Assembly (NCBI RefSeq): GCF_024323335.1
Contig: NC_066585.1
Span: 339,637,346-339,701,345, forward strand
Reading direction: 5' to 3'
Length of the DNA stretch: 64,000 nucleotides
Source: Lathyrus oleraceus
Lineage: Eukaryota > Streptophyta > Magnoliopsida > Fabales > Fabaceae
Below are positions 22,870 through 34,800 of the stretch, piece after piece (within the stretch, counting starts at the first letter, position 1; each line of letters begins with the position of its first letter). A program made the translations under genes and the position numbers. The notes below the pieces were generated by a model. That model did not search any database, had not been told where the DNA came from, and saw only the letters and a program-made list of their open reading frames with translations.

Positions 22870-25328
22870 CTAGTCAAAAGGATCAATTCGAGGATCATGT
22901 TCACTTGCCATGGCCATTCCAGTGCAAAGACATGTTGGACACATGACCTGCAATCAGAATTCAGTATGCCAATTTCAACATTTTTCTCAACCATAGAGGG
23001 TATTATAGTAAATTGCAAATTATGAAGTCAGTACTTTTAAATGACCAACCTTGCCAGATCCGGAGCAGTTTGAACATCTCTCGGTTTTCGGTGGTGATAG
23101 AGGCTGATCTGCACCATTGAAGGTGGATACCGGTTCAATCAGAACAAGTGCACCCGTGCTTGAACAGCGAGCGCATGCAAGATATCCTAAAACGGAAAAA
23201 ACATAACAGGAATGTCAACGTTCTTGCAATTGCTTCAACATATGAAGTTTTAAAATCTTCAAGTATTTCGCAGTATTTCCAATCGTAGTTTCAATTCCAT
23301 TGTTCAGATATTCGACTTGTAAAATGCAGATCTCAGATGAGTTTTAGAAATATTACCAGTACCAAGACAGTACTTGCATCTTTTCTGCTCCTGTTGTTTT
23401 ACATTGTTTATCTCAACAACCATCAATGCAGAGATTACTCCAACCGCTCCACCTGAGAATGATGCCACAATAGGATCAACCTGACTAGAATATCCAACAG
23501 AGTTTAGTTAATATCGACAAGTTAGAAAAGAATTACGTAAATAGGCGACAAAATTAGGAAATGGACGCTACCTCAACTGCATAGGCAGATGCACGTTTTG
23601 AATAAAATCGGCATAAGATGTGCCTCCTATTCCAAGCTTAAGCTCCAACTGAGAAATGAGTTGAATATGAGACCAGTTGGAATGAACGCGTTGAAAAATA
23701 AATGAAAACACAAAACTAGGTGTTCGTAAATCTTACACTCGGAGCAAGAAGGCCACCAAAGAGAATGATCCCACCGATAAGAGAAAAACAAGTTGCATAA
23801 TACTGCTTGAGGTTCGCTGAAGTCTGCAGATAACACATGTAGTTGATTATTACCGTTTTCAAAACCAAACCCTCTAAACTAAAAGTAAATTCTTAATTGA
23901 ATGAGTTGGTGCTGCAGTTTGGAACAAACTACATGAAACATACCAAAGGAGGCAAGAATGGAATGAATGATGGGAAGTTCGGAAGTTCATTCTCTTGCTC
24001 TTCTTGCAAAATTCCAAGTTCAGCATTTTTAATCCTCTGTTGTATTCTAAGCCTACGAACCTGCAAAACGAAGATTTACATTGTCGATAAGCAAAGGATA
24101 CCCCAAAGAGTCAAATGCTTAAATGGTACTAATTTGAATTTCCAAAGCATTCTTCGTATTAAACTTGGAAAGTCAACGAAAAAAGAGATAAACATAATAT
24201 TAATACAATACAATTTCTTATCCAAAGAAGATCGATGCAATTCTCACACACTAAGCCGACGATTGTTTGTGGAATACTATTATTACCAAAATCTAAAGCA
24301 TAACTGTAAGACTTGACAAGAAAAATGGATTGCCTCAAGCTTCATTACATATTTCACATTATCAATTTCATTATAAGTATAAATGCAGTATATTATAAAT
24401 TTAGAGTGAGTTTGAAAAAGCATTTTTCATCTTTTTGAACTCATCATTTGACATATAAGCACTTAAATGTTCTGAAGAGCTTATGAATTCCACATGCCGG
24501 TGAGAATCTAACTATGAATTCCACATTTCGGTGTATTGTTAATGACATACCATATTGATATTAATATTATAGTTCTACAATGTCGGCATATTGTTAAGCA
24601 TATCAAATATGTATCTTAACCAGAGGTCTTGATTCGAATCTAGCATATCAAGTTTTATTGTACATTGTGATTCTCCAGAGTTTAAGAGATTAGTCTATAA
24701 AGTTGCGTAGTTGCGAATCCATCCGCACCGGCTGACAGTAAGAGATCTATTTCAACTTAATCGGAGGTTTTAGATTCGAATCTAAAATTTCAAGTTTTGC
24801 GGTACAATGTGGTCCTCCCAGAGGAATTAGTATCTGTAGTTGCGCAGACGATAACAGATTTTAAAAAAAGTAGTTACTTGAAGAAGAAAATTGTACCTCT
24901 TCCATATGTAAGAAAATCTTATTCCTTCGACTTCGAATATTATCCTGAATTTCTTGAAGTTCCATTTTAGCAAAATCTTGTACAGTTTCAGGTCCTTCTA
25001 TAATGCAGAACCTGCGTTTAAAACAATAAAAAGACGATACAACACGTGAAAATAGGAGGGGTGCATTTCTTAAAAGGAGGAGGTGTAAATAGAAGAATTA
25101 GAAAACTCACCCAGTAGCAGCAGCGTTTTTATCGGTGGTGTCAGAATCAATAGACGATGCAAAAGACGAAGAGTCCGATTCAAGTGCCATGAAACGCCAC
25201 CTCGTATTGAAACTGAAACCGTTGTTGTTGTTTAGATTAAGGAATCTTTTGTTGTTGATTCTGTAACTGGAATCATAGAGTTGAAGACATTTTGTGGACC
25301 CACCAACTACACCCAAACACAACATCAT
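22870..25328 (-). CDS. OR: ORANGE (OR) family protein, plastid DnaJ-type zinc-finger membrane protein; eight exons, 318 aa
   Basis: ORANGE proteins are plastid holdase chaperones that stabilise phytoene synthase and promote carotenoid accumulation and chromoplast formation. Hand splicing on GT/AG sites gives exons 25328-25111, 25011-24897, 24060-23944, 23823-23737, 23648-23572, 23484-23357, 23186-23050 and 22947-22870 (TAG), a continuous 957-nt frame. The N-terminal ~60 residues are Ser/Asn-rich and look like a transit peptide. A conserved block follows (IEGPETVQDFAKMELQEIQ, then HMEEVRRLRIQQRIKNAELG, residues about 77-128). Two membrane segments lie near 159-178 and 209-228. Four CxxCxxxG repeats start at Cys 241, 252, 285 and 296. 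The protein ends SEHDPRIDPFD. ORANGE proteins are usually around 300-320 aa, so it looks full length and functional. I cannot decide between OR and its paralogue OR-like. Confidence 0.93.
24061..24896 (-). other. Intron 2 of the ORANGE gene, with SINE-like internal repeats
   Basis: At 836 bp this is by far the longest intron of the gene. Two related blocks (about 24625-24690 and 24760-24830) share the palindromic ATTCGAAT core and a following TTTCAAGTTTT / ATCAAGTTTT segment. This suggests an old inserted repeat, possibly tRNA-derived. No splice site is disturbed. Confidence 0.45.
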
Positions 25329-25446
25329 GTTCTTTTTCGACTCTCAACTTCAATTTAGGATTGGAAAAAACATGAAAGTGGATCGGAAATTGAGGTGGTG
25401 GTTGTTGTTGTGAGCTTTGAGAATGGAGTTGTTGAAAATAATATGA

Positions 25447-25455
25447 ATATAAATA
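25447..25455 (-). promoter_or_regulatory. Possible TATA box of the ORANGE gene
   Basis: The minus strand reads TATTTATAT about 120 bases upstream of the start codon, followed by a CA-rich stretch typical of plant 5' UTRs (AACAACAACCACCACC). The match is weak and AT-rich DNA produces such motifs by chance. Confidence 0.35.
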
Positions 25456-26904
25456 TGTATTATTGGAAATGGTATTTTTAGTGGAGTTGAGACGGTTGCC
25501 TCACTTTTGATTCCACCGCTAAATACAAGTCTCACTAAAAAACAAGAAAATGTGATGGATGATGATATAATAATGAGACAGTGACAAATATTGTGGTTGG
25601 ATAGATGGATGGCTCACACATTTGTGCCCCCTTCTTTTTGAATAAATATATCCATATGGGGATATAGACGTTTTGTTTAATGGAAGTTAGAAATAGAGAG
25701 AATATTTTCTTAACAAGTAAACATTTTTTTAATAAATAATAAAAGTTTAATATATTGCATATTTTGAATGTGTAGAAATAAAAAAAATATTGTTTGTATT
25801 GAATGAACATAGAGAAAAATTATAGATTCTTTCAAAGAAAATTAATAAGTTCTATTATCATGGACTTTAGGTTGGTTAAAATAATATATACTTATTATTT
25901 TGTCGTGGAACATAAAATATGTAGTATGTTGATGATGATTGTCAAATAAAGATTTCTAACACGGTGGTAGATGTTTTTGATGAATGAAAAGGGAGATATT
26001 TGCAAGATTATCATTTTAATGTTCAAGTCAGCAAAATGAGAGAGATGATAGTGGCGAGTGAACGAATAAATTGTACATTACTGTGACGAGTGATAATGCT
26101 TATATATGGATGTTAATTAGAACCATCACTCGTAGATAGGGTGCGAGATGCAGGATGCCGTTGGATGAATACCAACAGTTGAGTGAGAGTTGTGTCATGC
26201 TTCAGCGCAGAACTTCCATATGAGCGTACACCTGTTCTTTAATTGAGTAACCTTATGATTGGATTAGGCATGTGTATTAAGTCAGTTTATTGGGTTGTTG
26301 GCCAGTCCGAAACAGTTTCCTCTCAATCCTTATTATCAGATATGAAGCAAGGATTGTTAATGTAAAAGTCTTAGGCCGACTCTTGGGTGAGTTTTGTTAT
26401 GGGAGCGTAAACTTGTTGGACGAGTACTCCGGGGAGAGGAAAAGTTATGTTGAGAAGTTGAGTGGGAGTTGGTGCCATCAGGAGTACACATTAAATACAT
26501 ATCATGTCACTAAAACGATACTTTGGGGAAGGCTTCCACATGGACACATGCACCTAGAGCAGGAAGACAACACACTTAAGGTACTCAAGTTTACTGAGTG
26601 CCATTATGGAATTGAGTCTCATCAGAGCAATCAATTGTGACCTTTGATGCTTCTCTAATTCTCGGTCGCTAATCTTGTTGCCCCCGGTTACCTATAAATA
26701 TATTGAGTGAAGTCAATTATTCTTTTTGTCCTTCCTTGCTTCATAGTGTCATAACTTTCTTTGTTTTCTTGCAATATTGTTGATACAAATGGTAACCTAT
26801 TAGTGTTCTTCAATCTTTGTTCTCCGTTGTAAGATATTTTCTAGGTTTCTAGTAGTTTTGCTTCTCTAACCTTCAAGACCTGCATAGACAATCAAGGTAC
26901 CTGG
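25456..26904. other. Upstream intergenic region of ORANGE
   Basis: The part near 25450-25860 is AT-rich and probably holds the ORANGE promoter. A 116-codon plus-strand frame at 26290-26640 has no recognisable domain. A TATA-like CCTATAAATATATT run near 26691 may belong to an old LTR. Nothing further can be supported. Confidence 0.4.
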
Positions 26905-27196
26905 TGACTTTCTTAGTAAGTATACTAATACGGTCGAAGTAATAAAATAAAGTTCGACTCCACAGGGATTGATAATTCGAACAAGGTTGTAATTGTGCTT
27001 TTTAAAGTAAATACGGGGGGTTTTCAAATTGGTTTACGAAAATTAGTTACTTTGACTTTCTTAACAAGTGTACTAATGATCAAAGTAATAAAATAAAGAT
27101 CGTTCCCATAGGGATTCTAAGTTCTAACAGGGTTGTAGTTGTGCTTTTTAAAGTAAATACGGGGGATTTTCAGATTGGTTTGAGAAAATTAGTTAC
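26905..27196. repeat. Tandem duplication of an LTR-like segment (two units of about 146 bp)
   Basis: Units 26905-27052 and 27053-27196 both start TGACTTTCTTA and both contain TAATAAAATAAAG, CATAGGGATT or CACAGGGATT, and TTTTTAAAGTAAATACGGGG. The pattern (a primer-like start, then a GGGGG-TTTT block) resembles the start of Athila/Tat LTRs seen elsewhere in this window. It is probably an LTR end that was duplicated or hit by a second insertion. Confidence 0.65.
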
Positions 27197-27679
27197 GCGA
27201 ATAAAATTATTAAAAGGTACGATAAAGAGAAATCGATTAGATCTTATTTGAATCCCTTAATTTTCCATATTGATGATTGTGCATTATTTAAATCGATTTG
27301 ACTTATAATTTTACGGAAAATTAATAATACCACTGCACCCAATTCCTTCGTGTATGACTCACTAATTTAAACTATAATTCTCTAATTCCTTAAACGAATT
27401 CGAAGTTAAACTATACGATCTACGTGCGTTAGTTTGTTAGCTCCCAATTTCGATGCCCATATAAATTAAGAGAATAAAGTTTCCTGTGAAGATGTTTCAA
27501 CAAAACTATGCGTTTGAAGTTCTAGTCGAAGATGCATTGGTACAAGGGTAAAGATGTTGCGCGGACTTGAAAATATTTTTTAGTAGTTTAGAGTGTTTTT
27601 CGATAGAGACATCACCAGTTGTGATTCGACGAGGGATTGAAATTCAAATAAAGGAGGGAACTTTTGTTCTTATCTAAAC
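27197..27679. other. LTR-like flank without recognisable gene
   Basis: Continuation of the duplicated segment. It keeps the general composition of an Athila/Tat LTR up to about 27480 and then becomes unassignable. Confidence 0.35.
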
Positions 27680-28204
27680 TGTTGGAAATACACGTGAAGC
27701 ATAGTGGATAGTTACATGTATGCAAAATGCCACTTGTCTCAATTTGATGGAAAGGTCATTAGAACCGGTTACTTCGATTAGTATAAATAAGAGATCTTAG
27801 TGTTAAGATCGGTGTGTGCTCAAGTGTGTACAAAATTTGTCAATTTTATCCAAGTATCTGTGTGCAGAGAAAGAGTAAATTGAGAAATGTACGTTTGATG
27901 TTACACCATTGTTTTTACTTGAAGTAATTTAATCAATCCTTTATTTCCAGAATTATACTTTTACTCAGAAGTTTATATGTACTGCCATTTACTTTCGATT
28001 TACAACATTCTTTTTGCCTTCTTTCATTAAATCCTTTAACGAATTATTGATGGTATGAACATTGTCGAAGTGTTTATGTTCATTAGAATTTCCCTTTTAA
28101 AAACAGTTATCACATGTCCTAGGATCAATCTGATCGATCCTGCAAGTAACCAAATATAGTACTTTGGAAGATCAACGGTTGTTTACCAATTTTCACGATA
28201 AACA
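27680..28204 (+). repeat. 5' LTR of degenerate gypsy element
   Basis: The right end (ATAAACA at 28204) is fixed by the adjacent PBS. The left end is proposed at TGTTGG (27680), since TGTT/AACA would form the terminal inverted repeat. A TATA box (TATAAATA, 27782-27789) lies about 100 bases in. The sequence is only loosely similar to the LTR-like segment at 38827-39285. Confidence 0.55.
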
Positions 28205-28207
28205 AAT

Positions 28208-28225
28208 TGGCACGCCCAGTGGGAC
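28208..28225 (+). other. Primer binding site, TGGCACGCCC type
   Basis: TGGCACGCCCAGTGGGAC follows the LTR end after AAT. This PBS is known from several plant gypsy elements. It sets the plus orientation and the inner LTR border. Confidence 0.8.
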
Positions 28226-28316
28226 AGTGCTAACATTTGAAAAAGTGATTTTTTCTTCATTTATTCTAACTCTGGTCGTTTAATCATTTTTCCCCTTTTG
28301 AAAAGTTCGTTGTATG

Positions 28317-30321
28317 TTATTAAGAAGTGGTAAAGTAGCCGCAACCAACGAAGATAGACCAAGGAGAATGGCGAATTCAAATGCGCCAAATAACCAAAAT
28401 CCTTAAAATCCAAACAATAATGTGCCGCCCCCTTCTTCTTCGACAGGGGCAAACACGACCACAATGCCCGTGTCTGAACCGGTACCATCCATGGCAAGTT
28501 CGATGCCTACATATTCGATTTCCCACACTTAACCCATTTTGACTTACATTGGACCAAGGGGACCTCCTAACACTCCCCTACCAATTGGGAATGTTCCAAA
28601 CAGGCCTTTAGTACCCCCTGGTTTCTCTATGCCTTTTGGTGGTCGAGAACAACCTTATGGAATGCCGACTTCAGTAATGGAAAGCTTACATAACGCTGCT
28701 TCGACATTCTCAGAACTAATGGTTAACATAACCTCCCCATTACAAGGGTCAGGATCTGGGGTTAACATGGGTCGAAATAACCAATCTTTAGGCTTGGGAT
28801 ACCAAACACAAATGCCTAACCTTACCAATAATTCTACAGCGGTGTGGAGGCAGTAAATGGATGAAAGCAACCATGATATGGTCCAAATGCTTACCCAAAC
28901 ATTGACCACCGCATTGAATCCCTTAATTCAAAATATGACATAATTGAATCAACGTATGACAACGCAGATGGTGCGGATGGCTGACTTCTTAGGTGTGCCA
29001 CAACCCCATCGACACCCTCCAAGGGATGGGATAAGGGAAAACCAAGGGGTAACCTTCGAAGAAGACCCTACTATTAACCAAATTCCACAAAACCAAATGC
29101 CACCAGAGATGGTAAATCAGGGAGTAGGAGTCGAACCCCATAGGGATGAACCACAAATCCCCAGGGAGAGAGAGCTAAGGATATTAATGGTAAATAGAAA
29201 TCAAAATATTGATGATGTCATATAGAAAATTCGACATGATAATATGACAACAGATAACAATCTGGCAACTATGGTCGAAAGGATTATGACACGAAATTGG
29301 GTGAATTTTTTGGCCTTCGAAGGCCAAATTATACATCACCTTTGTCGGAATATATCCTACAGACAGATACACCCCCTAGAATGAAAATTCCCAAATTTAC
29401 TAAGTTTTCTGGGGATACCACTGAATCCACTGTCGAACATGTGGCTAGGTATATAATAGAGGCATGAGATATTTCGAACAATGAAAATCTTAGGATAAAG
29501 TACTTTCCAAGTTCTCTCTCACGAAGAATTCTTTCACGTGGTTTACAACCTTGCCACAAAATTCGATCCACACTTGGAATCAGTTAGAAAGAATGTCCCA
29601 TGAGCATTTTTACATGGGGAAAACGAAGATAAGTCTGAAGGAATTGGCCAGTATTAAACGAAAATTCACTAAGCCAATTGATGATTATCTAAATAGATTT
29701 ATATTGCTCAAAGCTAGATGTTTTACACATGTACCAGAGCATGAGTTGGTCAAAATGGCCGTTGGGGGCCTTGACTATTCTATCAAGAAAAAGTTAGACA
29801 CCCAGTATTTGAGAGATATGGCCCAACTGGCTGATAGGGTTTGTCAGCTAGAACGCTTGAAGGAAGAGAAGGCTAGAGCAAATAAGAATAAAAGAGTAGC
29901 CTACATCGAATTCAGTAATGATAATGAAGGATCCAATAATGAGCCTTTAGACTTCGACGTAAATGAAATCAACCTTGTTGAGTTGAAACAAGGGCCACCT
30001 TACTCTTGTAAGGTCTTGGCCCCGTCGAATGGGAAAAACCCTATCGAACCAGAAAAGAATGATAAATTTCCTAAGAAAACTTACACATTCGACGTTACAA
30101 AATGCGACGAAATCTTCGATTTGTTAGTTAAGGATGGCCAAATGATAGTGCCTTTTGGTGCTAAAATGCCTCCTTTGGGACAAAGAAGAAAAGAGGGTTT
30201 TGTAAGTACCATAATTTTCTGGGTCATAAAACGTCTTAATGTTTTCTTTTCAGGGATCTTTTTCAGAATGCTATTCAGGAAGGAAGACTCCAATTCGGGG
30301 ACAAACCCAGAAGCCAAATGA
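28317..30321 (+). pseudogene. gag: Broken gypsy Gag (N-terminal and capsid parts)
   Basis: Beginning near the LLRSGK-like start at 28317, the frame is cut by in-frame stops near 28405, 28530, 28854, 28940 and 29221 and by shifts around 29340-29560. Recognisable parts include a proline/asparagine-rich N-terminus, an asparagine- and methionine-rich linker, and a capsid-like segment (29551-29900: WNQLERMSHEHFYMG, then IDDYLNRFILLKARC, then a coiled segment LADRVCQLERLKEEKAR). A conserved region near 30080-30170 has FDVTKCDEIFDLLVKDGQ. A one-base loss near 30200 puts the following KYHNFLGH-type knuckle out of frame. It is non-functional. Confidence 0.7.
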
Positions 30322-31258
30322 AGATTGACTCTGACCCTCTGCAAGTGGCTGATGCTCACTACACAGAGCCAGATGAAGTCAATATGGTCGAAGTTGTTGA
30401 TGACTTCAACCACACTATAACCATGGTCGAAGTTACTGAGGACTTCATCAATAAAGCTATCATGGTTAGGGTATATGAGCACCTTGACCAGTAATTCCTC
30501 AAGAACTTCGTTCAGGAAGCCGCTGAAAGCTTCACCAACGGAACCACTGATGGTTTCGACACCGGAGTTACTGAAGATTCCAACTTGATGATAGTAACCA
30601 AAGAAGCTGCTGATAGTTTCAAATGAACTGATAAGGATACTGAGGGCCTTCAACTGAAATTCCAGAATTTATGCATCACTGAAGATGTCGACATGGAGGT
30701 CAACATGGTCGAAATCTCCCAAGAAACCTCCATGGAAGTTGATAACGAGTGTCGACAAGAAGAGTATAATAAAGTGGCCTTCCCAAAAGAAGAGGAGACT
30801 CTGATGGATTTCCTCCATAGGTGCCAAAGAAAAAAATCAGAAGTTATGTTGTGCCCTCATTGTAGTGCTGTGTTCGACAAACAAGCGGCTCACAATCTCG
30901 AATGAGTTAGGAGGGAAAAAGATCAAGGGTGCCAGAGAACCCCTAAAGATCAACATGCTTTTGAGCCTATAAGGGCCTTCGACCCAAGAAGGTATTTCGA
31001 TCCAAGCAGAACTTTGGTGAGGCTTGATGAAACAAAACGAAGGGGTCCTGCTGCTAAACCTATCTCCTTCAAGCCCAATGTTGAGGCTTCCAATGGAAAA
31101 TGGGTGAATCCAGTTGAGGACAGAAAATGTGGCCATGGAACATGGCAGAATTTCGAAGTAGACAGAGGTTCGTCATTGGCATACCATAAGGAATTCCAGG
31201 TTGCCAGAAAAACATCCCACATCTTTAAAAAATACAAAGGGAAAAATCCCTGACAAAG
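30322..31258 (+). pseudogene. Broken gypsy Gag C-terminal region
   Basis: After the frameshift, the reading continues (MKIDSDPLQVADAHYTEPDE near 30320) with two similar acidic repeats built on MVEV..DF. In-frame stops occur near 30492, 30624 and 30903. A CPHCSAVFDK motif near 30850 resembles a late cysteine pair of this family's Gag-Pol. It joins the protease region without a functional boundary. Confidence 0.55.
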
Positions 31259-31339
31259 TCCTAGTGGAGAAGGGAACAGAGAAGGAGGAAATCATAGAGG
31301 GAGGCTGAGGAAAAGGAAAAAGTTGAATCCAACACCAAT

Positions 31340-31843
31340 GTGCCTGCCAGAAAGAAGGAGAAAAAGGAAATGAGTCTTGTCAAAGGAAAGTTTAACACTC
31401 TGGCAGAAACGGCCCAAGAGAAATATGATCGAATGGTGACCGAAGACGAAATGCTAACGGATGACTTCGACTTTGGGTCAGAGCCTTCATTGGATATCTT
31501 AGTAGGTGTGGTATCAGTGCTGCCTAGAGAATTCAACCAGATAACAGAGGTCGAAGACACTGATAACATCACAAAAAGGGAAATGGCCGCTCACAACCCA
31601 GTGTGCTATTATGTAATGAACAATGGTTGCGTAGAGGAGCAAAATGCTTTCTTCGAGAGGCCAGATGAGGCAATGAAGAGTCATCTTAAGCCTCTGTTTA
31701 TTACTGGGAAGGTCGAAGACGTCCCAATTAACAAGATCTTGGTAGATTACGGCGCAACGATGAATTTGATGCCGCATCACATATTAAGGAAAATAGGCAA
31801 ATATGACACATATGCCAAGCCCCACAACATGGTGCTTTCCAAT
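31340..31843 (+). pseudogene. Gypsy aspartic protease, 5' half (split by solo LTR)
   Basis: The frame carries the active-site segment as VDYGATMNLMPHHIL (near 31742-31785), in the place where retroviral-type aspartic proteases of plant gypsy elements have D-[ST/GG]-G-A. It ends at VLSN exactly at the solo LTR insertion point (31843). The continuation is at 36552. Residues downstream of 31843 in the same frame are LTR sequence and not protease. Confidence 0.7.
31839..31843. repeat. Left target-site duplication of the Ogre-like solo LTR
   Basis: CCAAT immediately left of the LTR start. The right flank is CCAAC (36552-36556), four of five bases identical. Codons on both sides align to one protease reading frame. 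Confidence 0.75.
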
Positions 31844-34800
31844 TGTAGCAGGAAATTCATGATCATCAAGCTATTGACAAGCTAGAGATCAATTAACAAG
31901 AGTCGCCACCGCGCTTTTATAGTTTCCAAGGGAAAAGGGAAAAAGTACGAACAAAACCCAATAAGTAAAAAGTTTTTAAATAAAAACTAATAAAAGTCAT
32001 AGATCACAGGTAAGGGGGTTGGTTACATAGAGGGAATGTGTTAGCATCCAAAGTGTCCTAGGTACTCCTAGGGAGCCCTTTTTGTATGCATATGTACTTG
32101 GTATAAAGTGATGTTTACAAACAAATAGAATGGGGAGATAAGAAAAGAATTCATTAATTATATTTTTGTGTTTGACAAGACCTTCGGTCTTGTGCCTACA
32201 TACCAACATAAAAATGAGGGATCAAAACCTCGTAGTTCGTGCTACAAATTTCAAAGTGGATGCATTGATTTTAACAAAATTTAAGTTTGAAAGGCACAAA
32301 GGCCTAAAATGATTTGAATGAGTTAGTTATTTTTGGCTTTTTTGAAAATTTAAGTCAAGTATAGTTAAATTTATTTACAAGTTTGATTTAAGAAAATAAG
32401 TTTGAAAATACAATGGCATAAGGCCAAAGTTTCTATCTTTTTTGCAAAAGTGGTCAAAGTTTAGAACAAAAATAGTTCACACAAAGAAGGTTTTAAAAAT
32501 GGAGGGAGATATTTTGAAATTAAAGAAATGGGGAGAAGATGAAGAGACTATCCTATGCACAAAAATTAAAAGTTTAGAGTTGAAAAGATCTGACCAAATG
32601 GGTAGCAATCCAATAGACAAGTATGTCAATAGAAACCCAGAATTCCCTTGGAATTTTGGAAACAAGCAACACACAAATGCACAATTATATTATCTTGAAG
32701 AGCAAGACATCAAATAAAGATGGCCTCATCCAATCTTATCCACTTCATGATCTTCTTCAAAATGGCCCATGCAACAGATGAATTTCACAAGTCACAGGTT
32801 CAAAATAACAGCTTAACCAGGATCATGTTGTAGATGAATCTTAGAGAGATCTTCAAAGATGTATCAGATGAATTTCAAATTGCAAGTACTTGATTCTTCA
32901 ACAATTTAACATTGGCCAAGTCCATTAGCAAAGGAGGTTGCCTAGATTCTAAGTCCTTTTGGGCAAGATCAAACCAATAGTCCACTCAAAAGTCTTTTAG
33001 GGTTTTTTGTTGTTATTATGTACATTAATGGTCAAAGACCAAACAAGTAGACAAAGTAACACAAAACCAAATATATCACACAATATGGTCCAAATGGACA
33101 AAGTGAAAATTACATTAACATAAACAATTAAGATGATATGTATAATGGCAAATGATAATAGAGTGCTAAAAGTAAATTGCATTAAAGTAAAAGCTTGAAA
33201 TTAAAAGTTAATAGTTAGTAAGTTAGAAGTTAGTTTTGTTTTGCTTTTGATTTCAAGACATTCTTTGGAGAACACTCAACCCACTTGCCACAAGCATGGA
33301 TCCTTGAACCAAAACATCTTCTAAAGGAAGGAAAGAAGGCCAAGTTTCCATACAATACCATGGAAGAGGGGAGACTTACAATCTCACTAACTAGAATGCT
33401 TATACCTTTTGTGTCACAAATTTAGCGCTATGCTAAGCAATCATAATTGGACTTATGTAGAAGTCACAACTATTTGAGGCCGGGCAATAGACTTTTGGTG
33501 TTAATGCATGTTGGAGACATAGTATTATGAAATATGCTCATGAAACATACCACACACAAAAAATATGCAAAAGGTGTTGCCTAATCTCATCCATACTCAT
33601 GTTAATCTTTCAATCAACTAGCATTAGGACTTTGAGATGTCATTGGCCAAATGGAAATGAATGGATGAAGAAGAGGAATTAGATGAAGGGGGAAGGGGAT
33701 GAATGAGATCACAAATTGGTCAAAGGAGGACTTTTACCAAATTAATATCATTCATTCATTTTGTGAGATGGAATGTACATTCCATCAATCCCCTAAATCC
33801 AATGGTATTAACTTAACAAAGTCAAATCAACCTTGACCAAGGCCCAACAACAAATAAGAAACTCAAACAAGTCAATACAAATGGTCAACACAATTTAAAT
33901 GACATTTATTCAATTAAAAATAATAAAATAATGCATTAAATTCAAATATGTTTTGTCCAATTCCTAAAATCTCATCAAAACACCAAAGAAATGGCCATGA
34001 GATTTATCATAGGTCAAACAAGGTCAAAGGACCTTGGAGAAAAAGTTTCATAATTTTTGGACATTTAAAAATATTTTTAAACAATTAAAAACAAATGAAA
34101 AATCAATTAATTCATGAAAAATATTAATAATGATCCAAAAAATAATTTTAATTCAGAATATGAGAGAGAAAAATATTTGAAAATATTTGGTGAAAGTACC
34201 ATATTTTTTGGATCGATATTAAATTTAATATGAATTATTGAAGAAAATGCAATTAAAATAAAAATCAGAAAATTCTAAATTACGTGGACCATCAGATCTC
34301 CCTCATTAATTGAGGTGGCAGATGTGATGATCCAAAACACGCGTTCCACAAGTTCCTTAGTCAACCGCGTGACACAGATGGTATTTAAAACCAACGCTCA
34401 AGATTAAAACGTGAGAGGAGTATCCTATGGTTCAGATGCAAGACACATCATCGCCGGAGCCAGAGCTCCGATCATCTTCCCCAGTGAGCTTCACCGGACT
34501 GGTCAACATGAACCATCACCAAAATAAAAAACAGGGACATGATCTTGAAGGAAAAATGGCACTGAGCTCGAATCTGACCTCCAATTACTCCAATTCCAAA
34601 TATATTAAGAGATATGTGGAATTGAAATCTGAGGCACACGAACTGAGTTACTTCGATTTGACCTCAAAGCAACTCAACCTTCTTGCCTACATTGGTAGGA
34701 CTTCAGACAACCAAAGAATCAATGGAATTGAGCAACAATTTAAGAGAATCGAAGAGTTTAAAATTTCTGCAAATTACCTTCAATAGAGGTCTGAACTTGA

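Noticed and set aside
26290..26640. 116-codon plus-strand frame as a host gene
   Set aside because: No recognisable motif and no support from neighbouring exons.
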